NCBI RefSeq assembly: GCF_036906915.1
Contig: NZ_JBAKHX010000040.1
Location: forward strand, 1-64,000
Reading direction: 5' to 3'
Source: Phytohabitans sp036906915
GTDB taxonomy: Bacteria; Actinomycetota; Actinomycetes; Mycobacteriales; Micromonosporaceae
Length of the DNA: 64,000 bases
The notes beneath the pieces are model-generated. The model was not told the DNA's origin. It ran no database searches and saw only the letters and a program-made list of their open reading frames with translations. Position 1 is the first letter of the stretch. The number at the start of each line of letters is the position of its first letter. Shown in pieces: positions 44,629 through 52,699 of this stretch. Made by a program: the position numbers and the translations under genes.

Positions 44629-45003
44629 TCAAGCGACGATCACCGGGACCTCGTACCTGCGGATGTCAGCGTCTCTGGTCACCAGCATCAGGTCGGCGCA
44701 CCGCGCCTGCGCCACAAGCATCCGGTCGAACGGATCGCGGTGAAGCATCGGCAACCGCCCGGCGGCCACGGCATGCTCGGATGTGACGCTCAACTCCTTG
44801 AACCCGCTGTTTCGCAGCCGCTCCGGCAGGTCGGCCGGCTCCTTGATCTTGCCAGCGGCCTGCTTGATCGCGATCTCCCACACCGTGACCGGGCTGAGGT
44901 AGACATCCGGTTCGCTGTCCAGCACGGACTTGAGGGTGTCGGAGAGTGTCGGGTCGTCGGCCAGCCACCAGAGCACGACATGCGTGTCGAGCAGGAGCCT
45001 CAC
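44629..45003 (-). CDS. vapC: PIN-domain toxin (VapC-like)
   Basis: 124 aa. PIN-fold acidic residues are present: Asp in MRLLLDTHVVLWWL, Glu in SPVTVWEIAIKQAAGKI, Asp in HRDPFDRMLVAQAR and the last in LMLVTRDADIRRY. It is expected to be an RNase cutting tRNA or mRNA when free of antitoxin. Its ATG overlaps the antitoxin stop by ATGA. It directly follows the tRNA-Leu gene in convergent orientation. Confidence 0.92.
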   Translation of the reverse strand: MRLLLDTHVVLWWLADDPTLSDTLKSVLDSEPDVYLSPVTVWEIAIKQAAGKIKEPADLPERLRNSGFKELSVTSEHAVAAGRLPMLHRDPFDRMLVAQARCADLMLVTRDADIRRYEVPVIVA

Positions 45004-45257
45004 GAACTCACCCCGAAGTCGCTCGCAATCTGCTCGTTGACCTCGGTGGAGTCCCAGTCTTCAGCCAGAACGAGACGCCCACGCAGCGAGCCACGCCCGA
45101 TCCGGTTGACCTTGCGGTGCAAAGGGACGACCTTCGCGACGGGCGTGCCGGCCCGGCTGATCACGATCTCCTCGCCGCGCTCGACCCGATCGATGATCCT
45201 GGACAGGTTGGTCTTGGCGTCGTGGATGTTGAACTGTGCGGTGGCTTCGTTCGACAT
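45000..45257 (-). CDS. Phd/YefM-type antitoxin
   Basis: 85 aa. The N-terminal dimer and DNA-binding part reads FNIHDAKTNLSRIIDRVERG and EEIVISRAGTPVAKVVPL, the Phd/YefM signature. The C-terminal tail (EDWDSTEVNEQIASDFG) would wrap and block the toxin. AGGAGGT precedes the ATG. A palindrome overlapping that site probably serves autorepression. Confidence 0.92.
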   Translation of the reverse strand: MSNEATAQFNIHDAKTNLSRIIDRVERGEEIVISRAGTPVAKVVPLHRKVNRIGRGSLRGRLVLAEDWDSTEVNEQIASDFGVSS

Positions 45258-45262
45258 GGCCG

Positions 45263-45281
45263 ACCTCCTTAGCTAAGAGGT
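45263..45281. promoter_or_regulatory. Palindromic operator over the antitoxin ribosome site
   Basis: CTTAGCTAAG at 45268-45277 is a perfect 10-bp palindrome. It extends to ACCTC/GAGGT on either side with one bulged base and covers the AGGAGGT of the antitoxin gene. Phd-family antitoxins bind such sites, so this is the likely autoregulatory operator. Confidence 0.55.
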
Positions 45282-45320
45282 TAGCCCACTGCCGCTGCGA
45301 GGTCCGGGGAGGATGGAGGG

Positions 45321-45839
45321 GTGGGCATTGAATTCGTGCTTGACCCTGAGCTGACCGACGAGCTACGCGACGGGATCGTGTCGCTGTGGACCGACGTGAC
45401 GAATGCCGGCGGAGCGGTGGGTTTCGTGGCGCCGGTCACACCAGACGAGGTGCGCCCGATGGCGCGAGCCGCCTTCGCGGCGATTGGCGACGGGCCAGAC
45501 CGGCTGCTGGTGGGGTACGAGGACGGGCAGCTGGTGGCGATGCTGATCTTCGTGGACAACCGGTTCGCGCTGAAGGACCACTGGTGCACGCTCAAGCGGG
45601 TCATGGTGCATCCCGGCTGCCAGGGACGCGGGTACGGCGTCGCGATCATGCGCGAGGCGGAACGCGTGGCGCGCGAGATCGGGTGGGATGCGCTGCACGT
45701 GACCGTGCGCGGCGGCCTCGGGTTGGAACGGTTCTACACCGGGCTCGGATACAAGGAGGTCGGCCGACTGCCGGGAGCCCTGCGCGTCGCACCGGACGAC
45801 GACCGCGACGAGGTCCTGATGTGGCTCCCCTTGCGTTAG
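45321..45839 (+). CDS. GNAT-family N-acetyltransferase
   Basis: 172 aa from GTG preceded by GGAGGATGGAGG. The acetyl-CoA-binding motif is in LKRVMVHPGCQGRGYGVAIM, with the Q/RxxGxG/A loop QGRGYG. The C-terminal strand LGLERFYTGLGYKEVGRLPG is typical. The substrate is unknown. Its last four bases overlap the convergent expansin-like gene. Confidence 0.88.
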   Translation: MGIEFVLDPELTDELRDGIVSLWTDVTNAGGAVGFVAPVTPDEVRPMARAAFAAIGDGPDRLLVGYEDGQLVAMLIFVDNRFALKDHWCTLKRVMVHPGCQGRGYGVAIMREAERVAREIGWDALHVTVRGGLGLERFYTGLGYKEVGRLPGALRVAPDDDRDEVLMWLPLR

Positions 45840-46729
45840 CAGGACTGGTCGGCGGCGGCCAGGACGGCGTCCCCGACCTGTTCCGGGGCCTCAGCCGTAA
45901 CCGTCGATGCCGGTGACACGGAGGACTGGGTTGCCGACGGGGTTGGCTTGGTCGGCGACGTCTTCCTTGGAGACGGTGAAGCGGGGGCTGCCTTCGGGGC
46001 GGAGCCCTTGCCGTACATGAAGACACTGGTGCGCTGCGTCTGCTCGGGCGCCATCTTCACACCCGTGGCGGTCGCTTGCTGGCCGTACACGTCGGTCACC
46101 CGGATCGTGTACGGGCCGGCGCCGAGCCCGCTCTCGTACAGCCAGTAGTTGTAGTCCTTGCGCTCGGTCTTCCGCCAGGTCGAGCCGGTCTTGACCTCGA
46201 CCGAGCGCAGCGGGTTGCCGTGGTTGCCGACCAGGACGGCGAACCAGTACCGCGACGCGCCCTCCTTGATCCGGAAGGTGAGCGGGCCGGGCAGCGACGG
46301 ATTGATGACCGCCTTGTACGTGACCGGGACGATGCCCTGCACCGGGTCAGCGATCCTGGCGAACGCCTCCTTGCTCAGGTCGATGTGGCCGGCCGCGCAC
46401 TCCGGGCACTGGTCCATGATCAGCACGCGCACCTTGCCCTTGGGGCCGGTCACGTCGAGGTACCCGCCGCAGGCGGCGGCGTCCGCGTACTCGGACGGGC
46501 TGAGGGCGACGTAGAGGCGGTTGCTCGGCGCGCTGACGTTGGAGCAGTTGCCCCCGCCGCCCTGGGAGTCGTAGAACGTCGCCTTGCCCTTGTGGGTGGT
46601 GCTGCCCGTGGGCAGGGCGGCGCAGGCGGGCGCGGCACCGGTCTGTACTGCCAGCGCGACACCGACCGCAGCGGCGACAAGGCCGAAGCCGCCACCGATG
46701 AGCCAACGGACCGAAAGGCGTCTGATCAC
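45836..46729 (-). CDS. Secreted bacterial expansin-like protein (EXLX1 type)
   Basis: 297 aa. An N-terminal signal (LIGGGFGLVAAAVGVALAV) precedes a double-psi beta-barrel domain (about 45-140) with KATFYDSQGGGGNCS, the Asp in VLIMDQCPECAAGHIDLS and AFARIADPVQG. A second beta domain (about 145-235) corresponds to the CBM63 part, with aromatic residues at NYWLYES. A Ser/Pro/Thr-rich tail follows. Expansins loosen cellulose or wall networks without hydrolysis. This fits the plant-polysaccharide enzymes at the left end of the window. Confidence 0.88.
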   Translation of the reverse strand: MIRRLSVRWLIGGGFGLVAAAVGVALAVQTGAAPACAALPTGSTTHKGKATFYDSQGGGGNCSNVSAPSNRLYVALSPSEYADAAACGGYLDVTGPKGKVRVLIMDQCPECAAGHIDLSKEAFARIADPVQGIVPVTYKAVINPSLPGPLTFRIKEGASRYWFAVLVGNHGNPLRSVEVKTGSTWRKTERKDYNYWLYESGLGAGPYTIRVTDVYGQQATATGVKMAPEQTQRTSVFMYGKGSAPKAAPASPSPRKTSPTKPTPSATQSSVSPASTVTAEAPEQVGDAVLAAADQSC

Positions 46730-46795
46730 GCGGCCTGATGCTGCCCGACCGCCCAGCGGCCGGGCAACGCTTCTAATCCAGATATAAGGAGAGGG

Positions 46796-47629
46796 TCACC
46801 AGGCCAGGCCGATGCCGTCGCCAGGAAACCAGTGGTCGCGCGGCGTCTCGCGGAACGCCAGGAACTTGCGGCCGGTGCGGGCGGCGTGCTCGGCCAGCAC
46901 GTTGGTGACCATGACGTTGTCGGTCAGCAGCATCGCGCCGGACGCCAGCTTGGGCTCGACGGTCTCGAACTCGCGGCGTTCGTGGGCGACGCTGTGGTCA
47001 CTGTCGTGAAGGAAGAGGTCGACGGGCCGGTCGAGCGCCCCGATCGAGGCGATGGAGTCGCCGATCACCAGGTCGACGACGTCTGACCAGGGCGTCGCCT
47101 TTGCCAGGTACCCCGCCTCGGGGTTGATGTCGAGCGAGGTGACCCGGCCCGGGGCGCCCTCGTCGGCGTTGCGCAGCAGGGCGGCCGCCAGCACGCAGGT
47201 GCCGAGCCCCTTGTCGACGCCGGTCTCCACGATGTGCGCGGGCCGGCGGGACCGCACGATCGCGTACCAGCCGAGGCGTCGTGCGAACCGCACCCGCCGG
47301 TCCGCGAGGCCGCGCCGCGCGGACGCCGCGGTCGCCTCCTCGATGTGCCGGCGCAACGCGTCGTCGCCCTCCAACTCGGAGAGGTACTCCTTGACCTGCT
47401 TGACCGGCGTGTCGCAGGTGACGCTGACGAACCACGCCAGGTGCTCGCGACTCAGTCTTGTCAGGTCGTACGTGTAGTTGTGGTGTTCGCGGGACGTGAA
47501 GAGCCAGCGGGCGGACGTGCCGAGCACCCGGGCGTCGTGACGCGCCACTCGCAGCAGCCGGCGGGGAAAGGCGGCGACCGGCGCGAGCGGGGTGCTGGCG
47601 ATCCTGCGGCGAAGATTGACCGAATCCAT
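46796..47629 (-). CDS. Class I SAM-dependent methyltransferase-like protein
   Basis: 277 aa from ATG 47629. A start 15 codons earlier (47674) is open, but those codons have non-coding third-base use and overlap the promoter region. The Rossmann part has IVETGVDKGLGTCVLAAAL (motif I), VTSLDINPEAGYL and VDLFLHDSDHSVAHERREFE, as in sugar O-methyltransferases and cephalosporin hydroxylase-like proteins. The N-terminal 110 residues are helical and unassigned. The substrate is unknown. It is divergent from the RpiR gene. Confidence 0.8.
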   Translation of the reverse strand: MDSVNLRRRIASTPLAPVAAFPRRLLRVARHDARVLGTSARWLFTSREHHNYTYDLTRLSREHLAWFVSVTCDTPVKQVKEYLSELEGDDALRRHIEEATAASARRGLADRRVRFARRLGWYAIVRSRRPAHIVETGVDKGLGTCVLAAALLRNADEGAPGRVTSLDINPEAGYLAKATPWSDVVDLVIGDSIASIGALDRPVDLFLHDSDHSVAHERREFETVEPKLASGAMLLTDNVMVTNVLAEHAARTGRKFLAFRETPRDHWFPGDGIGLAW

Positions 47630-47657
47630 CGCGGTGAGTTCTACCACAGCTTGTGCC

Positions 47658-47685
47658 TGAATGAGTTCATGCATAGAGTCAAGAC
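47658..47685 (+). promoter_or_regulatory. Promoter and possible operator of the rpiR/hut region
   Basis: TAGAGT at 47674-47679 lies six bases before the GTG of the RpiR gene, which has no ribosome site, so a leaderless start is likely. TGAATGAGTTCA at 47658-47669 is an inverted repeat (TGAA...TTCA) where a -35 would fall, and could be an RpiR-type operator. Confidence 0.4.
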
Positions 47686-48513
47686 GTGAATGACAACGGG
47701 GTCGCGGGGCTCTTCCAGGGCGTCCGTCTCACCCCGACGCAGCGGCGCATCGCGCACAGCTTGGTGCAGCACGCGGCATCTGCGGCATACCTGTCCGCGG
47801 CCGAGGTCGCCGACCTCGCCCGGGTCAGCCAGCCATCGGTGACCAGGTTCGCGATGGCCCTGGGCTACGACGGATACCCGGGCCTGCGCCGCCGGCTCCG
47901 CGAGCTGGTGGGCAACGGCGCACCCGCGCCGGCCGAGGGCGACGAGCTCCAACGGGCGCTCCGGGCCGAGGCAGACCACCTCAACCGGCTCGCCGACCAG
48001 CTCGCCGACCGCGCGGTGCTCGCGGAGGCGGGATCGCTGCTCGCCGGGAGCAGGCCCCTACCCGTACTGGGGCTGCGCGCCGCGGCACCGCTGGCCGGCT
48101 ACTTCGCGTACTTCGCCGCCAAGGTGCTGCCCGACGTCCGGGTACTGGACGCGGGCGGCAGCCTGCTCACCGACCGGCTCGAGCAGGCCCGTGCGGCCGG
48201 CGCGACCGCGCTGCTCGCGATCGTGCTGCCCCGATACCCGCGCGAGGCGCTCGACGCCCTGGGTGCGGCCCGCGACGCCGGGATGTCCGTCGTGGCCGTC
48301 ACCGACTCACCGGTCAGCCCGGTGGTCGAGTACGCCGACCTGGTGCTGCCCGCCGCGGTGGGCGCGCAACTGGTCTTCGACCTGCACACCGCCCCGATGG
48401 CGCTGTGCATGGCGGTGCTCCAGGCGATCTGCGATGCGGCGCCGGATGAAGTACAGCGGCGACTTGAGCAGTTCGAGCAGTCAGTCAGCCGCCGCCAGGT
48501 GTTCACTAACTGA
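47686..48513 (+). CDS. MurR/RpiR-family transcriptional regulator of the hut operon
   Basis: 275 aa from GTG. The N-terminal helix-turn-helix (about 15-75) contains AAEVADLARVSQPSVTRFAM and LGYDGYPGLRRRL. The C-terminal SIS domain (about 110-250) has LPVLGLRAAAPLAGYFAYFA and GMSVVAVTDSPVSPVVEYAD. SIS domains of this family bind sugar phosphates or other small ligands; here urocanate or a related hut intermediate is a guess. It lies 12 bp upstream of hutU on the same strand and probably controls its own operon. Confidence 0.9.
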   Translation: MNDNGVAGLFQGVRLTPTQRRIAHSLVQHAASAAYLSAAEVADLARVSQPSVTRFAMALGYDGYPGLRRRLRELVGNGAPAPAEGDELQRALRAEADHLNRLADQLADRAVLAEAGSLLAGSRPLPVLGLRAAAPLAGYFAYFAAKVLPDVRVLDAGGSLLTDRLEQARAAGATALLAIVLPRYPREALDALGAARDAGMSVVAVTDSPVSPVVEYADLVLPAAVGAQLVFDLHTAPMALCMAVLQAICDAAPDEVQRRLEQFEQSVSRRQVFTN

Positions 48514-48525
48514 AGGGGGGTCCTC

Positions 48526-50169
48526 ATGTCCGTCCGTGCCGCGCGAGGCGCCGAACGCTCCGCCCGCGGCTGGCCTCAAGAGGCCGCGCTGCGGATGCTG
48601 ATGAACAACCTCGACCCCGACGTGGCCGAGCGCCCCGACGACCTCGTCGTGTACGGCGGCACCGGCAAGGCCGCCCGGGACTGGCCGTCCTACCACGCGC
48701 TCGTGCGCACCCTGGAGACCCTCGCGGGCGACGAGACGATGCTGGTGCAGTCCGGCCGTCCCGTCGGCGTGTTCCGCACGCACGAGTGGGCGCCGCGGGT
48801 CCTGATCGCCAACTCGAACCTGGTCGGCGACTGGTCGACGTGGACGGAGTTCCGCCGGCTGGAACGGCTCGGCCTCACCATGTACGGCCAGATGACCGCC
48901 GGCTCCTGGATCTACATCGGCACCCAGGGAATCCTCCAGGGCACGTACGAGACGTTCGCGGCGGTCGCCGCCAAACGGTTCGGCGGGTCGCTTTCCGGCA
49001 CGCTCACGCTCACCGCGGGCTGCGGCGGGATGGGCGGTGCGCAGCCGCTGGCGGTCACCATGAACGGCGGCGCCTGCCTCGTCGTCGACGTCGACCCGGC
49101 GCGGCTCCAGCGACGCGTCCAGACCCGGTACCTCGACACCGTGGCGTCCACTCTGGACGAGGCGCTCACGACGGTCGCGGCCGCTCGCCGGGAACGGCGT
49201 GCCCTGTCTGTCGGTGTGGTGGGAAACGCCGCCACCGTCTTCCCCGAGCTGCTCCGCCGGGGCGTCGAGATCGACATCGTCACCGACCAGACCAGCGCAC
49301 ACGACCCACTGGCGTACGTGCCCGACGGGGTGGACCCCGCCGACGCGCCGGACTACGCGGCGACCAAGCCCGACGAGTACACCGATCGGGCCCGCGCCTC
49401 GATGGCCAGGCACGTCGAGGCGATGGTGGGCTTTCTCGACGCTGGCGCCGAGGTTTTCGACTACGGCAACTCGATCCGGGGCGAGGCGCAGCTCGGCGGG
49501 TACGCGAGGGCGTTCGCGTTCCCGGGCTTCGTGCCGGCGTACATCCGGCCGCTCTTCTGCGAGGGCAAGGGGCCGTTCCGGTGGGCGGCGCTCTCCGGCG
49601 ACCCGGCCGACATCGCGGCCACCGACCGCGCTGTGCTCGAACTCTTCCCGGAGAACGAGTCGCTGGCCCGTTGGATCAAGCTGGCCAGCGAAAAGGTGGC
49701 ATTCCAAGGGCTGCCGGCCCGGATCTGCTGGCTCGGGTACGGCGAACGTGACCGCGCCGGCACCCGCTTCAACGACATGGTGGCCTCCGGCGAGCTGAAG
49801 GCGCCCATCGTGATCGGCCGCGACCATCTGGACTGCGGCTCGGTCGCCTCGCCTTACCGGGAAACCGAGGCGATGGCCGACGGCTCCGACGCGATCGCCG
49901 ACTGGCCGCTGCTCAACGCGCTCGTCAACACCGCCTCCGGTGCCTCCTGGGTGTCGATCCACCACGGTGGCGGTGTCGGCATTGGACGGTCGATCCACGC
50001 CGGGCAGGTCTGCGTCGCCGACGGCACGCCGCTGGCCCGGGAAAAGATCGAGCGGGTACTGACGAACGATCCCGGCATGGGCGTGATCCGCCACGTGGAC
50101 GCCGGATACGACTCCGCCGCGTCCGTCGCCATGGAGAAGGGCGTCCGCATCCCGATGGGTGAGTCGTGA
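48526..50169 (+). CDS. hutU: Urocanate hydratase
   Basis: 547 aa, the usual length. GGGGGG precedes the ATG. The NAD-binding region has LTLTAGCGGMGGAQPLAVTM and the C-terminal active site has DHLDCGSVASPYRETEAMAD, followed by SDAIADWPLLNALVNTASGA. It converts urocanate to imidazolone propionate, the second step of histidine degradation. The next gene begins inside its stop codon (GTGA). Confidence 0.96.
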   Translation: MSVRAARGAERSARGWPQEAALRMLMNNLDPDVAERPDDLVVYGGTGKAARDWPSYHALVRTLETLAGDETMLVQSGRPVGVFRTHEWAPRVLIANSNLVGDWSTWTEFRRLERLGLTMYGQMTAGSWIYIGTQGILQGTYETFAAVAAKRFGGSLSGTLTLTAGCGGMGGAQPLAVTMNGGACLVVDVDPARLQRRVQTRYLDTVASTLDEALTTVAAARRERRALSVGVVGNAATVFPELLRRGVEIDIVTDQTSAHDPLAYVPDGVDPADAPDYAATKPDEYTDRARASMARHVEAMVGFLDAGAEVFDYGNSIRGEAQLGGYARAFAFPGFVPAYIRPLFCEGKGPFRWAALSGDPADIAATDRAVLELFPENESLARWIKLASEKVAFQGLPARICWLGYGERDRAGTRFNDMVASGELKAPIVIGRDHLDCGSVASPYRETEAMADGSDAIADWPLLNALVNTASGASWVSIHHGGGVGIGRSIHAGQVCVADGTPLAREKIERVLTNDPGMGVIRHVDAGYDSAASVAMEKGVRIPMGES

Positions 50170-51416
50170 GCGAGGGAGTTGGCGCGGCGGCGCCCGGACC
50201 GAGGAGCAGCGCGACGAGGGAAGGCGTCGCCCTCGGCGCCGCACGACCGAGCGAACCACAAAGCACCGTGACCGGCTTCCGGGAGCTGTGGGACCAGCTC
50301 GCCCCGATCGGGCGCGACCCGGGCAGTGGCGGCTACCTGCGGTACGCGTGGACGCCAGCCGAGATGGCGTGCCGCGAGTGGTTCCGGGCGCAGGCGGACG
50401 CGCGGGACATGCCGGTCGAGGAGGACGGCAACGGAAACCTCATCGCGTGGTACGGCACCGGCCCCGGGCCGGCGGTGCTCACCGGCTCGCACTTCGACTC
50501 CGTGCCGCACGGCGGGGCGTACGACGGTCCGCTGGGGATCGTCAGCGCGTTCCTGGCCGTCGACCGACTGCCGCGGCCACGTCGCCGGCCGATCGGCGTC
50601 GTCGCCTTCGCGGAGGAGGAGGGCGCGCGGTTCGGCGTACCGTGCCTCGGGTCGCGGTTGCTCACCGGCGCCATCGAGCCGGCGCGGGCGGCCGCGCTGA
50701 CCGATCGCGACGGGGTCACCGTCGAGGCGGCCCTGGGCGCGCGCCCTACCGGTCCCACCGGCCTGCTCGACCGGGTCGACTGCTACGTGGAATTGCACAT
50801 CGAGCAGGGACGGGCGCTCGACGTGCCGGTTGGTGTGGGCACCGCGATCTGGCCGCACGGCCGCTGGCGCCTGGACTTCACCGGCGAGGCCAACCACGCC
50901 GGCACCACACGCATGGCCGACCGCCGCGACCCGATGCTCACGTACGCGTACACGGTGCTCGCAGCCAACAAGGAGGCCCGGCTGCGGGGGGCGCACGCCA
51001 CGGTCGGCCGGGTTTCCGTCGAGCCGAACGCCACGAACGCGGTGCCGGCGCTCGTGCGGGGCTGGCTGGACGCCCGCGCCGCCGACGCGCAGACGCTGAG
51101 CGGGCTCGTCGAGGCGGTGCACAAGCGGGCAGTCGACCGGGCGGCGCGGGACGGCACCGTTGTCACCCTGACCGAAGAGTCGGTCAGCCCGGTGGTCGGG
51201 TTCGACGGCGGGCTGGTCGACCGCTGCGCCAACCTGTTGGGCGCGCCCGTACTCCCGACAGCAGCCGGCCACGACGCCGGCGTGCTGTCGGCCCACGTGC
51301 CCACGGTGATGCTGTTCGTGCGCAACCCCACGGGCATCTCGCACTCCCCCGCGGAGTACGCGACCGACGAAGACTGCGAGGCGGGCGTCGAGGCGTTGGC
51401 GGCGGTGCTGGCATGA
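50166..51416 (+). CDS. M20-family amidohydrolase (allantoate amidohydrolase-like) in the hut operon
   Basis: 416 aa from the overlapping GTG. The first 34 residues are low-complexity, and a GTG at 50268 (MTGFRELWDQL) could be the true start. Metal ligands of the hydantoinase/carbamoylase group are visible: His in LTGSHFDSVPHGG with the following Asp, Glu-Glu in AFAEEEGARFG, and His in VELHIEQG. EANHAGTTRMADRRDP is the dimer-domain signature. Annotated relatives cleave allantoate or N-carbamoyl amino acids. Sitting between hutU and hutF, where HutG is missing, it most likely hydrolyses N-formyl-L-glutamate (inference). Confidence 0.88.
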   Translation: MSEGVGAAAPGPRSSATREGVALGAARPSEPQSTVTGFRELWDQLAPIGRDPGSGGYLRYAWTPAEMACREWFRAQADARDMPVEEDGNGNLIAWYGTGPGPAVLTGSHFDSVPHGGAYDGPLGIVSAFLAVDRLPRPRRRPIGVVAFAEEEGARFGVPCLGSRLLTGAIEPARAAALTDRDGVTVEAALGARPTGPTGLLDRVDCYVELHIEQGRALDVPVGVGTAIWPHGRWRLDFTGEANHAGTTRMADRRDPMLTYAYTVLAANKEARLRGAHATVGRVSVEPNATNAVPALVRGWLDARAADAQTLSGLVEAVHKRAVDRAARDGTVVTLTEESVSPVVGFDGGLVDRCANLLGAPVLPTAAGHDAGVLSAHVPTVMLFVRNPTGISHSPAEYATDEDCEAGVEALAAVLA

Positions 51417-52699
51417 GCGCGTATCACGCCGACTGGGCCTGGGTGGACGGAGCACCCACCCGCGACGTGCTGATCGAAGTGAATGATGGGCGCATCACCG
51501 CAGTCACGGCGGGTGCGCCTCCGCAGGGGACACGGCTGCCGGGGCTGACGCTGCCAGGGCTGGCCAACGCGCATTCGCACGCCTTCCACCGGGCGCTGCG
51601 TGGCCGGGCGAACGTGCGCGGCACCTTCTGGCACTGGCGGGAGCGGATGTACGAGCTGGCCGCCCGGCTCACCCCGGACACGTACCGCGACCTGGCCCGC
51701 GCCACGTACGCCGAGATGGCGCTCGCCGGCATCACCTGCGTGGGCGAGTTCCACTACTTGCACCACGGTCCGGGCGGCACCCGGTACACCGACCCGAACG
51801 AGATGTCGGCCGTGCTCGTCGAGGCCGCGGCCGAGGCCGGCATCCGCATCACGCTGCTGGACGCCTGTTACCTGACATCCACCGTCGACGGCCAGCCACT
51901 GTCAGGCGTGCAGGAGCGGTTCGGCGACGGCGACGCGGAGCGCTGGGCCGCGCGCGTCGACGCCTTCAAGCCGCCCACGCACGCCCTGGTCGGTGCGGCC
52001 ATCCACTCGGTACGCGCCGTGCCGGCCGAGCAGATACCCACCGTCGCCGAGTGGAGCGGACCGCTGCACGTCCACCTCTCCGAGCAGCGCGCCGAGAACG
52101 ACGCGTGCCACGCGTACCACCACCGCACCCCCACCGAGCTGCTCGCTGACGCGGGCGTGCTCGGCCCCCGCACCACCGCCGTGCACGCCACCCACCTCAC
52201 CGACGGTGACCGCACCGAGCTGGGCGACACCGAGACCGGCGTGTGCCTCTGCCCCACCACCGAACGCGACCTCGCCGACGGTGTCGGGCCCGCCCGCGCG
52301 CTCGCCGACGCTGGCAGCCCGCTCGGCCTCGGCAGCGACAGCCACGCCGTCATCGACATCCTCGAAGAGGCGCGGGCGATGGAGCTGGACGAGCGGCTGC
52401 GCACCGAACGCCGGGGTCACTTCACCACCGCCGAGCTGGTGACAGCCGCCACCGCACACGCGGTGCTCGGCTGGCGGGACGCCGGCGCGCTCACCCCCGG
52501 CTGCCGAGCCGACCTCGTGACGGTCACATTGGACAGTCCCCGCACGGCCGGCACCGGTCCCGACGGAGCCCTCTTCGCGGCCACAGCCGCCGACGTCACC
52601 GGGGTCGTGGTCGACGGCCGCGAGGTCGTACGCGACGGGCGCCACCTGACGATCGACGTACCAGCAGCACTCCGCGACGCCATCAAGGCGGTCACATGA
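51413..52699 (+). CDS. hutF: Formimidoylglutamate deiminase
   Basis: 428 aa. ATG overlaps the previous stop (ATGA). Amidohydrolase metal sites are GLANAHSHAFHRALRG, LHVHLSEQRAEN, VHATHLTDGD and the Asp in GLGSDSHAVIDILEE. It deaminates N-formimidoyl-glutamate to N-formyl-glutamate and ammonia, defining the five-step branch of histidine breakdown. A dedicated N-formylglutamate deformylase is then needed; see the neighbouring M20 gene. Confidence 0.94.
   Translation: MSAYHADWAWVDGAPTRDVLIEVNDGRITAVTAGAPPQGTRLPGLTLPGLANAHSHAFHRALRGRANVRGTFWHWRERMYELAARLTPDTYRDLARATYAEMALAGITCVGEFHYLHHGPGGTRYTDPNEMSAVLVEAAAEAGIRITLLDACYLTSTVDGQPLSGVQERFGDGDAERWAARVDAFKPPTHALVGAAIHSVRAVPAEQIPTVAEWSGPLHVHLSEQRAENDACHAYHHRTPTELLADAGVLGPRTTAVHATHLTDGDRTELGDTETGVCLCPTTERDLADGVGPARALADAGSPLGLGSDSHAVIDILEEARAMELDERLRTERRGHFTTAELVTAATAHAVLGWRDAGALTPGCRADLVTVTLDSPRTAGTGPDGALFAATAADVTGVVVDGREVVRDGRHLTIDVPAALRDAIKAVT

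Noticed and set aside
45836..45839. Four-base tail-to-tail overlap of the acetyltransferase and expansin genes as a sign of error
   Set aside because: Both proteins end at normal positions for their families; short convergent overlaps are common in dense genomes.
47630..47674. Longer N-terminus for the methyltransferase starting at 47674
   Set aside because: The extra 15 codons have unusual AT-rich third positions and overlap the promoter elements of the divergent regulator.
48498..48512. TTCACTAACTGAA between the RpiR gene and hutU as a second operator
   Set aside because: The arm order (TTCA...TGAA) is opposite to the TGAA...TTCA element upstream, and it lies in the last codons of the regulator. 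One short palindrome is weak evidence.
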